Shown: positions 48,346 to 59,418 of the stretch, in pieces
How positions within the stretch are numbered: position 1 is the first letter of the stretch
Layout of the letters: each line of letters starts with the position of its first letter
DNA from: Xenopus tropicalis
Lineage: Eukaryota > Chordata > Amphibia > Anura > Pipidae
DNA: 64,000 nucleotides
Direction of reading: 5' to 3'
Assembly (NCBI RefSeq): GCF_000004195.4
Contig: NC_030681.2
Span: 90,837,681-90,901,680, forward strand
The notes under the pieces: generated by a model
Seen by the model: the letters and a program-made list of their open reading frames with translations, nothing else
Told to the model about the DNA's origin: nothing
The model's database searches: none
Position numbers and translations under genes: made by a program

Positions 48346-49351
48346 GGTGTATAGAACAGAAATATATGGTTCACAGGTGCTACAGGACATTCCTGCACAG
48401 TAAAGAACTTTATTTAAGTGCATATATTTGTAGTGAGTCACTTTAAGGATTGTTGTTCCTTGTCCATTTGTTCTCGTAGCAAATCCTTATTAACTGTGTG
48501 GATGAAATCATGCCATGGAAAGGAGTTAATTTATGTAACGAAGAAATTGTAGTGCATTTTACTTGCTATAAACGATCCTGAAATGTTCAGGGCAGGATGC
48601 ATTTAGCAGAGCTCACATATTATATGTTATACAGTGAAAAAAGAGCCCCTGGAACACTGCTGTGTATGGCCCTGTTAATGTTTTTTGCACTCTTTACCTA
48701 ATATACCCCTTATTGTGTCTGGCTTGATGATTTGAAAAGGAAACCTAAACTGCGACCCTTAATCCGGTGAGCAATACTTTTGTATTACTACTAAGGCAAC
48801 ATCTGTGACAACGATCATGGTGTTCTATAATCCTTGCATGGCTCCCTTGTGGCTCTTACATCATAGTCCGCTCTTTCCTTGGGGTCTTAATTTTTTTTGT
48901 TAACCCCATCAGTGGAGCTAACATTTCCTTGCAGGCTGGAAGGCATTAAAGAAGGTTGTAATAGAACAGAACATGTTACCAGTCCAGCTGGCAGTCCATC
49001 TGAGTTAGGTTGATATAATATGGATCATTCTGAGAAAAGGTTTTAGAATGTCCTGTGCTGGAGGCTGCCATCTCTGAGTGTAACAATTAATAGCCTGGTT
49101 TAGATCCCTTACTTAGACAGCATAGCACAGCACAGCAAAGCTCATTCAAATGGTCATAAAGGGCCCTTACCAGCATCATAACTATACATCCCTGGGCCCT
49201 CCCTGCAAAAGAGTCTTCAGGGGCCCGGTCTACACAGCCAACATGGCGTTGCCCATTCCCCCACCTACAGCCCCCCTGCTTGCTTGCATCCCTCTCTCAC
49301 TGCCCACTCTTTGAAGAGCAGCTGGGGAGGCGGGGTTTCTATACATCAGTG
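48346..49351. other. Intergenic, no gene recognised
   Basis: No exon or complete element identified; 49180-49340 is a GC-richer stretch (GGGGCCCGGTCTACACAG) of repeat-like character. Confidence 0.25.
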
Positions 49352-49652
49352 CAGTGATCCCCAACCAGTGGCTCGGGGGCAACATGCTCGTCCCCAACCC
49401 CTTGGATGTTGCTCTCAGTGCCCCCAAACCAGGGAGTTATTTTTAAATATCTGACTTGGTAGCAAGTTTTGGTTGAATAAAAACAAGATTTACTACCAAA
49501 TAAAGCCCCCTGTAAGCTGATAGTGTGCATAGAGGCTACCTAACAGCCAATCTTAGCCCTTATTTAGCACCTCCATGAACTTTTATGATGCTTTTGTTGC
49601 TCTTTTTACAACTTGACTGTGGCTCATGAGTAAGAAAGGTTGGGGAACCCTG
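49352..49652 (+). mobile_element. hAT-type element (family H), copy 3
   Basis: Starts CAGTGATCCCCAACCAGTGG and ends GGTTGGGGAACCCTG, with the family landmarks CTTGGATGTTGCTC, GCAAGTTTTGGTTGAATAAA and GCTTTTGTTGCTC. Full length, ~300 bp. No clean target duplication read. Confidence 0.8.
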
Positions 49653-50142
49653 CTGTAGTGGAAGCAGACCTGCAGTCCATGCCCCTAACCCACAGCCCCC
49701 CCCCCACAACCTCTATTTCCTCAATAGTTACATCACTGACCCTTACTCATGTAAAGCCTGTCAGTCAGTGCTGTGACTACTTCCTGTGGGAGACTGAAGT
49801 GACACTCCCACTTTTCATTTCACTCTGTCTATGCAGCTCTCATATAATGACAATTTTAGGAGGCAAAATGCTTTCAAAACGTCTTTTTTCTGCATCATTT
49901 CACATTTTGAGGGAGGATGAATATTATTACTGAATATGAACTTTATATAAAATGTCTCCTTTAAAACATTGCATTGTTATTGGATTTGCCAGCGTTTGCA
50001 AACATGACCAGTTTGTGACACATAACATGGTACAGCATTCTATGGGATGCAAACTGACTTTTATAGCTACAACTGCTGCCCTCCTAGTTAAGACATTACA
50101 CTGCATTATATTATTCTGTTCATTCTTGTGCAGAGAAACTAT

Positions 50143-50409
50143 GGGGGAGATTCACTAAGACACGAATGCTCGGAGCGTTCATACGAATGCTCCGAGCGTA
50201 TTCTTGCCGATTTTTTTGCGCCCGCACGAAAAATTCAGAAAGGCTCTGTCGCTTTTTACAATGGCCAGTACGAAAATTTTGTGACTTTCGGATCGCCAAT
50301 ACGATATTATCGTGAGTAATACAATTTTTTTGTAAGCATTTTCGGGATATTTGCGATCTCAATTTTTCCTATTCGTGATTCATATTCGTGGATTAGTAAA
50401 TCTGCCCCT
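50143..50409. mobile_element. MITE, short relative of 8939-9493
   Basis: GGGGGAGATTCACTAAGACA at the left and GATTAGTAAATCTGCCCC at the right form the inverted repeat; ACGAATGCTCGGAGCG is itself repeated in mirrored form (CGAATGCTCCGAGCG). The interior has CGAAAATTTTG-type sequence as in the longer relative. Confidence 0.75.
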
Positions 50410-50533
50410 ATGAGTGTGCAGTGTTATAACTTATGTGATGGCAGTGAAAAGAGTTCCAGTTTTTGCTGCTACCCCCTATAAATATAGCTGATATGGTGCA
50501 TTATTAAGCATGTCTTTATGTATGACAGTGGTA

Positions 50534-51302
50534 CATACCCCCCAACTGTCCCGCTTGTAATAGCGCATCCTGCATCCCGCTGTCCTGGATAGTTCCATGA
50601 ATGTCCCGCATTTCCATAATAGATTACAGAAATGCGGGACATTCGTGGAACTATCCACAATAGTGGAATGCGCTGGCTGAAGCCGGGCTCTCTGGCTCCT
50701 TACGTGGCTCCTTGCCCGGCGGCGACAGGCCCTTTTATAAGGTTGCGCCCCGTGTGTATTGACGTCACACGTATGCACGGGTGCAACCTTATAAAAGGGG
50801 CTGTCGGCGCGGGACAAGAAGCCGCATAAGGAGAGAAGCCGCTGAAGAAGGAGTGTGTATGGGGGCATTGTGTATGGAGCAATTGTGGGTACTGTGTATG
50901 GGGGGTACTGTCAATGGGGGCACTGTGTATGGGGGTACTGTGTATGGGGGGTACTGTCTATGGGGGCACTGTGTATGGGGGTACTATCTACTGGGCCATT
51001 GGGGCCACTGTGTATGGGGGGGCAAAACTGGTACATAGTTATAACTCACTTATAACTGATTGCTTTCTCTCTATATTTGTATTTTATATGTAGGAGTTGC
51101 TATATTGTTTTACAGTATGAGTGTATGGCATATTTGTGCCTGATCCCAGCATTTCGACTATATAAAAGGAGTATTTTTAGAAAAAAATGGGGTGTGTTAA
51201 TTGGGGCGTGGCCACAAAAGTGGACGTGGTCAAAAAAAATTGCCGCGCTGCGTGCGCCGTCTTTTTGTCCCTCTTTTCATTTTTCAAATGTTGGGAGGTA
51301 TG
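50534..51302. mobile_element. Inverted-repeat element carrying a minisatellite
   Basis: Left end CATACCCCCCAACTGTCCCG and right end AAATGTTGGGAGGTATG are inverted repeats bounding ~770 bp. Just inside the left end GAAATGCGGGACATTCGTGG (50630-50649) mirrors CATGAATGTCCCGCATTTCC (50595-50614). CCTTTTATAAGGTTGC and GCAACCTTATAAAAGG (about 50730-50800) form another hairpin. A minisatellite of ACTGTGTATGGGGG-like units (15-18 bp) fills 50853-51022. Confidence 0.75.
50853..51022 (+). repeat. Minisatellite, unit ACTGTGTATGGGGGT-like
   Basis: About ten diverged 15-18-bp units alternating GGGGGCACTGTGTAT and GGGGGTACTGTCTAT. The glycine/tyrosine-rich frames over it (85 and 66 aa) only reflect the repeat. 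Confidence 0.85.
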
Positions 51303-52086
51303 GTGGTAAAGAGCCTTTGTCCAAGGAGCAAAGCATATTGAGTAATGCAATGGCAGCTCTAGGTAACAATACACACATAAAATATAGAAGTGCCCTTATT
51401 TAATGGGGAGTTTGGATTTTCTCTAAAAAGATTTTATAATTAAAGCCAATTATATCCCCTTCTAATGTTTCTAAAAATATTATTGGTCATTTTGAAGTTG
51501 TGTCCCATGTGACACTGCTTGGCCCATGATGCTTTCATGTACTTAAAACTTACATTTCTTGTTAACTACATTATCTTTTTCAGTACAAAGTACATTTTGT
51601 ACTATAATATATAAGTAGTTATTTTAGTCCATGTATACTCTAGGTTTCAACCAGAGTTCAACCAGTTTGATATGCCATTTTAGACTTTTGGCTTTTTGCC
51701 TGCTAATGCTTTGATCTATGTACAAAACTTTAAAAGAGTAGTAAAACCTTTTACAGGATAAAGGCACTTATATAGTTCATCAAATTGTTATGCTAGTTTT
51801 TAAAAAGAGTTTTTAAACATCATTTGTTTTGCCTACAGCATCAAACTGCATGTGTTGCCTCTCTGGGGCTGGTCTTTTGTGGGGTATGCAAAAGATCTGC
51901 TTCCTGGTGCTGATAAAAGGCAGTACTGTAACTAGCTGCCAGTACTTTTTTGAAGGCATTTTGGAACATCAAGAAATGACAGGCCTCTTGTTTTAATAAA
52001 CCTGTTTGAAACAGCATGACATAGAAGGTTGTACTTCCACTCTGTGTAGAATAGTTGGTGCGAGTTCAAATGCTGATCCTCTAACC
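51303..52086. other. Intergenic, no gene recognised
   Basis: AT-rich with no exon or complete element seen. Confidence 0.25.
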
Positions 52087-52392
52087 CAGTGTTCCCCAAC
52101 CAGTAGCTCATGAGCAACATGTTGCTCACCAACCCCTTGGATGTTGCTCCCTGTGGCCTCAAAGCAGGTTCTTATTATTGAATTTCTGGTAAGGAGGCAA
52201 GTTTTGGTTGCATAAAAACCCAGTGTAAAGCCAAACAGAGCCTTCTGTAGGCTGCCAGTCCACATAGGGGCTATTAAGAAGCAATCATAGCTCTTATTGG
52301 CACCCCCAGGAAACTTTTTCCTGCTTGTGTTGCTCCCCAACACTTTTTCCATTTAAATGTGGCTCACAGGTATAAAAGGTTGTGGATCCCTG
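52087..52392 (+). mobile_element. hAT-type element (family H), copy 4, exact 8-bp target duplication
   Basis: CAGTGTTCCCCAACCAGTAG to GTTGTGGATCCCTG, 306 bp, flanked by exact CTCTAACC at 52079-52086 and 52393-52400. Landmarks match the other copies. The octamer shares the CTCTA core with the SPIN-like insertion at 12191. Confidence 0.9.
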
Positions 52393-52576
52393 CTCTAACC
52401 AAATCATTCCCACTGCATTTAGAGCTGCAGCCTTGACCTGTTTTCTAACATTACTGGGCACCATTACTGGGATGCCATTGTGCCCCACACCCCATAAACT
52501 GCATCAGAATCTATATGCACTGGAGTCTCTAGGCTGAACAAGACTTAAGACTCAGTACCACACCTGTGTTGCCTTG

Positions 52577-52910
52577 TACAAATATAGAACCCGATACCCA
52601 GAATGCTCGGGACCAAGAGTATTCCGTATAAGGGGTCTTTCCATAATTTGGATCTCCATACTTAAAGTCTACTAAAAAATCAATAAAACATTAATTAAAC
52701 CAATAGGATTGTTTTGCATCCAATTAGGATTATTTATATCTTAGTTGGGATCAATTACAATGTACTGCTTTATTACTACAAAGAAAAAGGAAATCAGTTT
52801 TAAAATTCTGAATTATTTGATTAAAATGTAGTCTATGCAAGATGAGCTTTCCGTAATTTGGAGCTTTCTGGATAATGGGTTTCCGGATAAGGGATCCCAT
52901 ACCTGTACTG
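52577..52910. mobile_element. MITE family V, near full length
   Basis: TACAAATATAGAACCCGATA at the left, GATAAGGGATCCCATACCTG at the right; internal GGGGTCTTTCCATAATTTGG and CCAATAGGATTGTTTTG. About 330 bp, the best-preserved two-ended copy of this family in the window together with 63569-63898. Confidence 0.85.
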
Positions 52911-52925
52911 TAATAAATTGACATT

Positions 52926-53155
52926 AAGGGGCATATTTATGAAAGAGTGTCATGAAACTTGTCACAGTGATATTCCTCCATACTCTATTCATTTCTATGG
53001 GGTTTTCAGAGGCGTATTTAATTATCAAAGGGTAAATTCTCACTTTTGCCCATTGATAAATCGATCTTTAAAAATCCTATAGAAATGAATGAGAGTAGAG
53101 GAATTTCACTATGGCAAGCACTAATTTCACTGTTTCTAAATCTGCCGCTAATTAG
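52926..53155. mobile_element. MITE remnant, GGGGCATATTTATGA end
   Basis: ATTCATTTCTATGGGGTTTT (52987-53006) mirrors AATCCTATAGAAATGAATGA (53074-53093), with further mirrored segments outward. The right limit (TCTAAATCTGCC) is weak. Confidence 0.5.
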
Positions 53156-53246
53156 AATAAAAACTTGAAAAATACACCGTCCACGCCAAAGCATTGTGGC
53201 ATTATAGATATATACATTACACCTGCTATCTTTTAATCCTTTAAAC

Positions 53247-54137
53247 CAGTGCTGTCCAACTGACGGCCTGCAGGCCCCCTCTGTTGGGCCCCCCATCTGT
53301 CTGTATATTTATACATGTAATCCCCTGTACTGTTCACACCTTTACACCCCTGTGTCGTTCACACATTAGTGCCTGCATTGTTTACCCCCTGCATTGTTCA
53401 CACCTCAGGCTCAGACTGTAAGCACCTATATTACTCACCTGTTCACACCTCAGACAGCATAGGGAAGGCAAAGTATGGAACACACAGTCAGGGTAGGGGA
53501 GGCAATATGGCACACACAGGCACGGTAGGGCAGGCAGAGTATGGCACACAGGCAGCAAAGGGCTAACATAGTATGGCACACACAGGCAGCATATGGCAGG
53601 CAGATAACTGCCTGTGTGTGTGCAATACTCTGCCTGCCCTATGCTGCCTGTGTGTGCCATACTCTGTCTGGCTGCTCTATGCTGCCTGTGTGTGCCATAC
53701 TCTGTCTGCCTGCCCTATGCTGCCTGCGGGAGGTGAACCTGGCAAAGGTTTGTTCTGGGAGTTTATTAACAGTTGGAAATAGTAATTGAATGGTCCCCAG
53801 GATGTGAAATTATGTGCTGGGGGTTGCTCTGCTATACACAGGGGAGGATGAGGCATATAGATTTAAGGGTATGTCTTAATATTACATAATATTATCCTTT
53901 CACATATGAATAAAGGAGGATATCCCTACAGTGAGCACCAACTATTTGGGTTTTTGCTGTACTGCCACCATTAATGTGGGTATGGTCTTAAAAGCTCTTG
54001 TGATAAAATGGGTGTGATTTGAAGTGGGTGCAGTTTAAAAAAAGGGGAGTCGTCAAAACTGGCTTCCTTTAGCAGCCCTCCACCATGTAGACCAGAAAAA
54101 TTCTGGCCCTCTGTACCACAGAAGTTGGACAGCACTG
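53247..54137. mobile_element. hAT-type nonautonomous element with 8-bp target duplication and internal minisatellite
   Basis: Left end CAGTGCTGTCCAACTGACGG and right end AGAAGTTGGACAGCACTG are inverted repeats. Exact flanking octamers CTTTAAAC (53239-53246 and 54138-54145). It is 891 bp with no transposase. The centre (53455-53730) is built of GGCACACACAGGCAG..ATAGGGCAGGCAGAGTAT units that switch orientation near 53605, giving a large hairpin. Confidence 0.9.
53455..53730. repeat. Minisatellite arranged as an inverted repeat
   Basis: Plus-sense units GGCAGAGTATGGCACACAGG repeat about four to five times up to ~53600. The complementary units CTGCCTGTGTGTGCCATACT and CTGTCTGGCTGCTCTATGCT then repeat to ~53730. 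Frames of 65-92 aa on both strands are pure repeat translation. Confidence 0.85.
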
Positions 54138-54879
54138 CTTTAAACCATGTTTCAGTTATGTGACAATTCATTCTGTAGTGTAGTATTATGCAACCTGAAC
54201 CACAATTGAAATCATTCTTGACAGCTAAAGGTGGCAGAGTTTCTGCAGAGGGTTGTAGATTAACTGCAGCATCAGATGATAATCCATCTTTTGCTTACAG
54301 TTGTACTGGGCATGTGTTTGGATATGACTATATTTAAAACATAGACGCCTGTAGGACATTGTCTTGCATGTCCCCACTATTGTTACATACTATGTGTATG
54401 GATGGAAAACATTTATCATTGTGTCTGTGATTATTATGAATACTGCTATATACATCATACTCAGTGCCTTGATGTTCTGTGATTTGATCTAGGTATGATA
54501 TGATATATGATATAGGCATGGAAACAATAAATATTTTTTTGTATGATATATTGACATGAACAAAACATACCTACATAACAGTGGGACTAGGGTGCTGACA
54601 TGTTCTTTATTATTCTGGATCTGAGGACTTTGCAAAGGGATTACATTACATTAAATTAACATTTATTTATAAAGCGCCAACATATTCCGCAGCGCTGTAC
54701 AATAAGTGGGTTACATACATTGGACATACAGAGTAACATATAAAGCAATCAATAACCGATACAAGAGGTGAAGAGGGCCCTGCCCAAAAGAGCTTACAAT
54801 CTACAAGGAGAAAGGGTTGAGACACAAGGTGTGGGAATGGGCATGACCAGAGTTGTGAGAAGTGTGGCACAGGGTATTG

Positions 54880-55551
54880 CTAAACTAGATTAGGGTAAGC
54901 TTCTCTGAATAAATGTGTTTTTAGAAATCTCTTGAAGGCAGAGAGATTGGGAGATAGTCTGACAGTTTGTGGGAGCGAATTCCAGAGAAGGGGGGCAGCC
55001 CTTGCAAAGTCTCGAGTGCGAGCGTGTGAGGAGGGAATGAGAGAGGAGTTGAGGAGCAGGTCAGTAGAGGAGCATAACAAGCGGGTTGGATGGTACCTAG
55101 AGATAAGTTCAGAGATGTAGGGTGGGGCAGAGTTATGGACTGCTTTAAATAGTTTGAATTTTATCCTGGATGGTAGGGGAAGCCAGTGCAGAGATTGGCA
55201 GAGTGGCATGGCAGAGGAGGAGCGGTTGGAGAGGTGTATGAGCCTGGCAGCAGTATTCATTATGGACTGGAGAGGGGACAGTCTTTGGAGGGGAAGACCA
55301 ATTAATAGGGAGTTACAGTAGTCCAGGCGAGATATTATAAGAGAGTGAATAAGAATTTTGACAGCATCTTGGGTTATAAATGATCGGATTTTGGAGATAT
55401 TTCTTAGGTGAAAGTGACATGATTTGATAAGTGATTGGATATGAGGAGTGAAGGACAGGGCAGAATTGAGGATAACCCCAAGGCACCGGGCCTGGGAAGA
55501 TGGGGTGATGGTAGAATTGTTAACCGTTATAGATAGCCGAAAGGAGGTCAT
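54880..55551 (-). pseudogene. L2 LINE reverse transcriptase, C-terminal part
   Basis: 223 residues: [34 protein letters not shown] (RT region after the catalytic palm), HSLIISRLDYCNSLLIGLP, RLIHLSNRSSSAMPLCQSLH and a C-terminal LLWNSLPQTVRLSPN..FLKTHLFREAYP. Intact relatives have the YxDD catalytic box upstream of SFRLSI; it is absent. The frame's apparent ATG (55549-55551) arises at the deletion joint and is not a natural start. Confidence 0.85.
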
Positions 55552-56461
55552 TTGTTAGTCGGGTTAGAGCAGTTTCGGTGGAGTGTTGTTGTCTAAAACC
55601 AGATTGTAGGGGATCCAGGAGGTTATTGTCAGAGAGGAATAGCGTCAGTCGGTTGTAAACTAGGCGCTTAAGCAGTTTGGAGATGAATGGGAGCAGAGAG
55701 ATAGGTCGGAGGTTAGTAGGATTGGAGGGATCAAGGGAGGGTTTTTTCGGAATAGGGGATACAATTGCATGTTTCAGTTGGGAGGGAAAGATTCCAGTAG
55801 AGAGCAAGAGATTGAATAGATGAGTTGAGGATTTGATAAGACAGGGGTTGGCATTGCGTAGAAGTTTGGTAGGAATGGGATCAAGCAGGCAGGTAGTAAG
55901 GTGGGAGGAAGACAGAAGTTTTGAGACTTCCTCTTCAGTCACTGGGGAGAAGGAGCCAAGAAGAGATTGGGTAGCATGTAGGGAGGGAGGGGAATGGTTA
56001 TGGGGATTAAGTTGTGCAATGTCACTTCGGATGGTGTCAATTTTATTTTTAAAGTGCTCAGCAATAGCTTGAGCAGTGACTGAAGCACACGGAGGGGGCG
56101 GAGGAGGGGACAGCAGAGAGTTAAAGGTAGAGAGGGAGTTAATAAGTGCAGTGAAGTAGGTTTGTTTAGCTTGGCAGAGGGTGGTGTTGTAGGAGAGCAG
56201 AGCAGATTTGTAACTGCAGAAATCTGACTCTGACCTTGATTTGCGCCAGCGGCGCTCAAGTGTACGTTTTTGGAGGGATTTGGTATGAGCAGTGTGCCAG
56301 GGTTGGAGTGGTTTGGGCCTCATGCGTTTTGTCTTGGCAGGAGCAAGCTCATTGTGGGCAGTGGTGAGTGTGCTGTAGTAGACAGAGGTAGCCTGATTAG
56401 GACAAGAGACAGTTAGGATGTTAGAATTAAGAGATTCAAAGGAAGAAGAAAGGTGTGACAT
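55520..56461 (-). pseudogene. L2 LINE linker and N-terminal reverse transcriptase
   Basis: 313 residues. A linker rich in K/R ([19 protein letters not shown]) leads to a region with [12 protein letters not shown], then RT motifs [20 protein letters not shown] (about 258-277) and [20 protein letters not shown] (about 287-306). It ends two residues past NDLLSAIY by running into a stop after a deletion. In intact L2 proteins this point is followed by FDTVDH-type and YADD motifs, which are missing. Confidence 0.85.
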
Positions 56462-56964
56462 GTTCAGGGATTGCAGGTCTCGGTATGTGTATGTTTGGGG
56501 GACAGCAGAGGGTGTAGAGGGAGTTAGCGAGAGTTGAAATGTGAGCAGATTGTGATCAGAGAGGGGGAAAGGGGAGTTAGTGATGTTGGAGGTAGAACAA
56601 CATTTTGGGAATATAAGATCCAGGGAGTTTCCATTAGAGTGAGAGGGGGAGTCAGAGCACAGAGATAACCCAAAGGAGGATGTTAGTGCAAGGAGTTTAG
56701 AGGTAGCAGGGGCATTAGGATTGTTAACAGGTATGTTAAAGTCACCTAGTACAATGGATGGGGAGTCAGAGGAAAGGAAGTAAGGAAGCCAGGCAGAAAA
56801 GTTGTCAAAGAATTGTGAGGTCGGTCCAGGAGGTCGGTATATGACCGCAATGCGAAGTGAAACAGGGGAGAAGAGCCTAATAGAGTGAACCTCAAATGAG
56901 GAAAATGAAAGAGAAGGAGGAGGTGGAAGGACTTTATATGAATAGCGGGGGGAACGAAGGAGTC

Positions 56965-57546
56965 CTACCCCACCCCCTGCCCTGTTTCCAGGTCTGGGAG
57001 TGTGAGTAAGGTGTAGCCCCCCAAAGACAGAGCAGCAGGTGAGGCAGTGTCAGTAGGGGAAAGCCAGGTCTCAGTTATTGCAAACAAGTTAAGTGATTTA
57101 GCGATGAAAAGGTCATGGATGGAGGTGAGTTTGTTGCAGACGGAGCGGGAATTCCAGAGGGCACAGGAAATGTGAATAGAGGCTTTGGGTATAGGGGTAA
57201 GGGTTCTGTACTTCAAAGGGGTACAGGGTGGGTTTGGTGAACGTGTCCCTAACAGAACAGGGATGGGGTAAGGGCTAGGGTTGGGGGAAATGTCACCAGC
57301 AGCGAGTAACAGGAAGGAGAGGAATGCAAGGTGAGTGCGGGATTTGTATGTTTTTGTTTTATGTGAGGAGAAAGAGTTAACTGGGGTTATGGAGCAGAGC
57401 AATTTAAAAACTTCATGTGCTGAGAGGGAAAGAGAGGAGAGTAGAGAGGCAGTGATTGCTATACCTTTCTGACTGGATGGAGGGTGTGGCTGGAGATGTT
57501 TTAGGAAGCATGAAAGTGCAAAGAGGAAGAGGGCAGGATAAAACAT
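56965..57546 (-). pseudogene. L2 LINE N-terminal segment and AP-type endonuclease start, degenerate 2A-like motif
   Basis: 193 residues. After a hydrophobic/serine-rich N-terminus comes GDISPNPSP (residues 84-92, 57271-57297), resembling the NPGP ending of 2A-like ribosome-skipping peptides reported in some L2/CR1-group LINEs, with the crucial Gly replaced by Ser. The endonuclease begins with CALWNSRSVCNKL (128-140) and FAITETWLSP (155-164), holding its conserved Asn and Glu. A single-base shift near 57000 breaks the frame before GGGVGLL; the endonuclease then continues in another frame to 56470. Confidence 0.8.
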
Positions 57547-57610
57547 TTTGGGATAGGAAATAACAAACTACCATGAATAAGCAAAGTTGTGTTCTTGCGA
57601 TTCCACGTTG

Positions 57611-58688
57611 TTCAGTGTTGATTGGAGATAGTTTGGAGCCTTGTCAAAGCCTTGTCCAACTGCCTTGTTTAACTGCCATTCCCTTCTTCCTAGCACTTGT
57701 GAAATGTTGGCACTTAGGAAATGGTAGCACCAGTGCCTGCCCCTGACACTAGTGATTAAGGGTTAATCCAGTTCCTGCTATGAGTCATCCAATAGTGTAA
57801 TCATGCCTTGTTGGATGGAGGAGATCCCTTCTGGCCCCAGGAGTTATGGGCATTCTCTAATCTCTAAGAGCAAGGGGATCACATACTTCAGTTTCTTTAG
57901 CTTTCACTCTGAAGAGAGGGTGCAGCAGAGGGCCTTATAAAGAGTAAGGAAGAGTTATAGTATAAGTGGAAGGCGGGTCATGGAATGCCATTGATGAGCT
58001 TGTAGGAGCAGTTGTGGGCTCCACCAAGTAAAAGAAATGTTGGGGTTAATACCCCATGCAGCACTTGCCAGACTGACATTTCTTGTAACCTGATGTATTG
58101 ACACTGTAATCTGTTGAAGCTATTTATGTGTACTAAGTGAACTACCATCCTTTCCTGAATATCCTGTTCAGTAATAGAATTACTGTTTATGTTTAGGAAC
58201 CACTGGCATTTAAAATCATTCTGAAAAAGTCACATGTAACAGTGCGCTAACTTGATAGTATTTACCTATAACATGCTTACATTTCCATAGCCGTAAAACC
58301 ATACAATGAAAATTTTTCAAAGTGAATAAATATGTAAAGTAATTAAAGTAATTAAATGTGTTTGAAACAATTAAATGTGTTTCAGAAACAATGCTATAGT
58401 TTATATAAACAAGCTTCTGTGTATCGATGGGGGAAGCAATATAAACTGAATAGAAGAAAAGGCACAGGTTACATAGCAGATAACAGATTAGCTCTGTAGA
58501 ACACCATAATCTGTTATCTGACATGTAAACCTGTGTATATGTATCTGTGTATCTTCTGACATGTTATTTCATGCAAAAAACAGGAAAAACTGAAATGGTT
58601 TTTACTTTACATCTTCATCTGGTTCTTGCAAACAAATGTAGGAGTTGAGACTATAGATATTTGAACAAATTACCAGTTGATAACAAAA
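57611..58688. other. Intergenic, no gene recognised
   Basis: No exon recognised. The 102-aa minus frame at 58216-58524 is AT-rich and has no domain. Confidence 0.25.
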
Positions 58689-58840
58689 TTGTAGGAACAG
58701 AGATAGGACTTTCCTTGCAGAAGTGTGTTTATTGTGACAATCAACAAAGGGGTTATCCCTGAATCATGTTGTGTAAAATGGCACAATAAAGGCACTTCTG
58801 CAAGGAAAGTCCTGCTGTTAAGCCTATCTCTGTTCCTACA
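58689..58840. mobile_element. Small hairpin element (MITE)
   Basis: TTGTAGGAACAGAGATAGGA at the left is inverted as CCTATCTCTGTTCCTACAAA at the right; then ACTTTCCTTGCAGAAGTG mirrors CACTTCTGCAAGGAAAGT. The right arm has a ~10-nt extra (CTGCTGTTAAG). Total ~150 bp. Confidence 0.75.
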
Positions 58841-59380
58841 AATTTTTTTATTCAGAATTTCCCCTTTTTGGTGGTAAGAGAAAAGGAATTACGCTTTCGG
58901 CTCCAAAACTGACCATAAGTAAGACTGGAGATATTTTGGTTCAATTGATAGATAAGCCAGATAATTAGCTAATCATTACCTCAGATTCCAATAAAGTGAG
59001 CCTATCCTGCTTACAGTGCAGGGAAAGGACAGAAATATGAAAGCAAAACAATGATTAATTAGTGCGTTATAACAGAAAATAATTAGGATGATATAATTAT
59101 GATGAGGAATTATGGATTTCTCCTTAGTCCTGTTTATTGTGGTCATGTTGCGCAAAGGAGTATGTTGGTTTATTATCTAAAGAATAATCTAGAATAAGAT
59201 GAATGGAAAATTTTTGAAATTTGGGTTGACATCCTTCATTATCCCATTATTAAGTAGCTTTTTAGAGCACTACAGTAGTCTACTACAATCCCACAAGTTT
59301 GTTTATTATTTTTTTGTGATACTGATAAAAGTTGGACACTTCTCATTCATTCCGTAAATGTAATCCTTTTATGGTTGCAG

Positions 59381-59418
59381 ATCCATTCATGTTGTTGTGA
59401 CCGGAGAAAGGCAGAAAA
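59381..59418 (+). promoter_or_regulatory. COL12A1: COL12A1 exon start: 5' UTR part after a splice acceptor
   Basis: TTTTATGGTTGCAG ends at 59380, a credible 3' splice site. The 38 nt to the ATG would be 5' UTR, implying an upstream noncoding first exon and a promoter that I cannot locate. The start context GCAGAAAAATGA has A at -3. Confidence 0.55.

Larger units (their letters stand above)
54640..57610 (-). mobile_element. L2-clade LINE with endonuclease and partial reverse transcriptase, palm deleted
   Basis: The longest retroelement here, ~2.9 kb, minus strand. From its 5' side: an N-terminal segment and the start of an AP-type endonuclease (57546-56965), the endonuclease remainder (56985-56470: IYRPPGP, GDFNIP, LSDHN), a linker and the first RT motifs (56461-55520), then the RT C-terminal part (55551-54880). 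The 3' UTR carries TTTATAAAGCGCCAAC and an ATTACATTAC-like tail at 54641-54652. The right boundary is approximate. Inactive through one frameshift and a large internal deletion. Confidence 0.9.

Noticed and set aside
50781..51055. Glycine/tyrosine-rich frames of 85 and 66 aa
   Set aside because: They translate the ACTGTGTATGGGGG minisatellite.
53455..53730. Regularly spaced repeats that could suggest a CRISPR array
   Set aside because: Units are contiguous minisatellite copies without unique spacers, within a hAT-type element of a nuclear genome.
54932..56259. Frames of 62, 79 and 106 aa within the LINE interval
   Set aside because: Shadow frames of the L2 reverse-transcriptase and linker segments.
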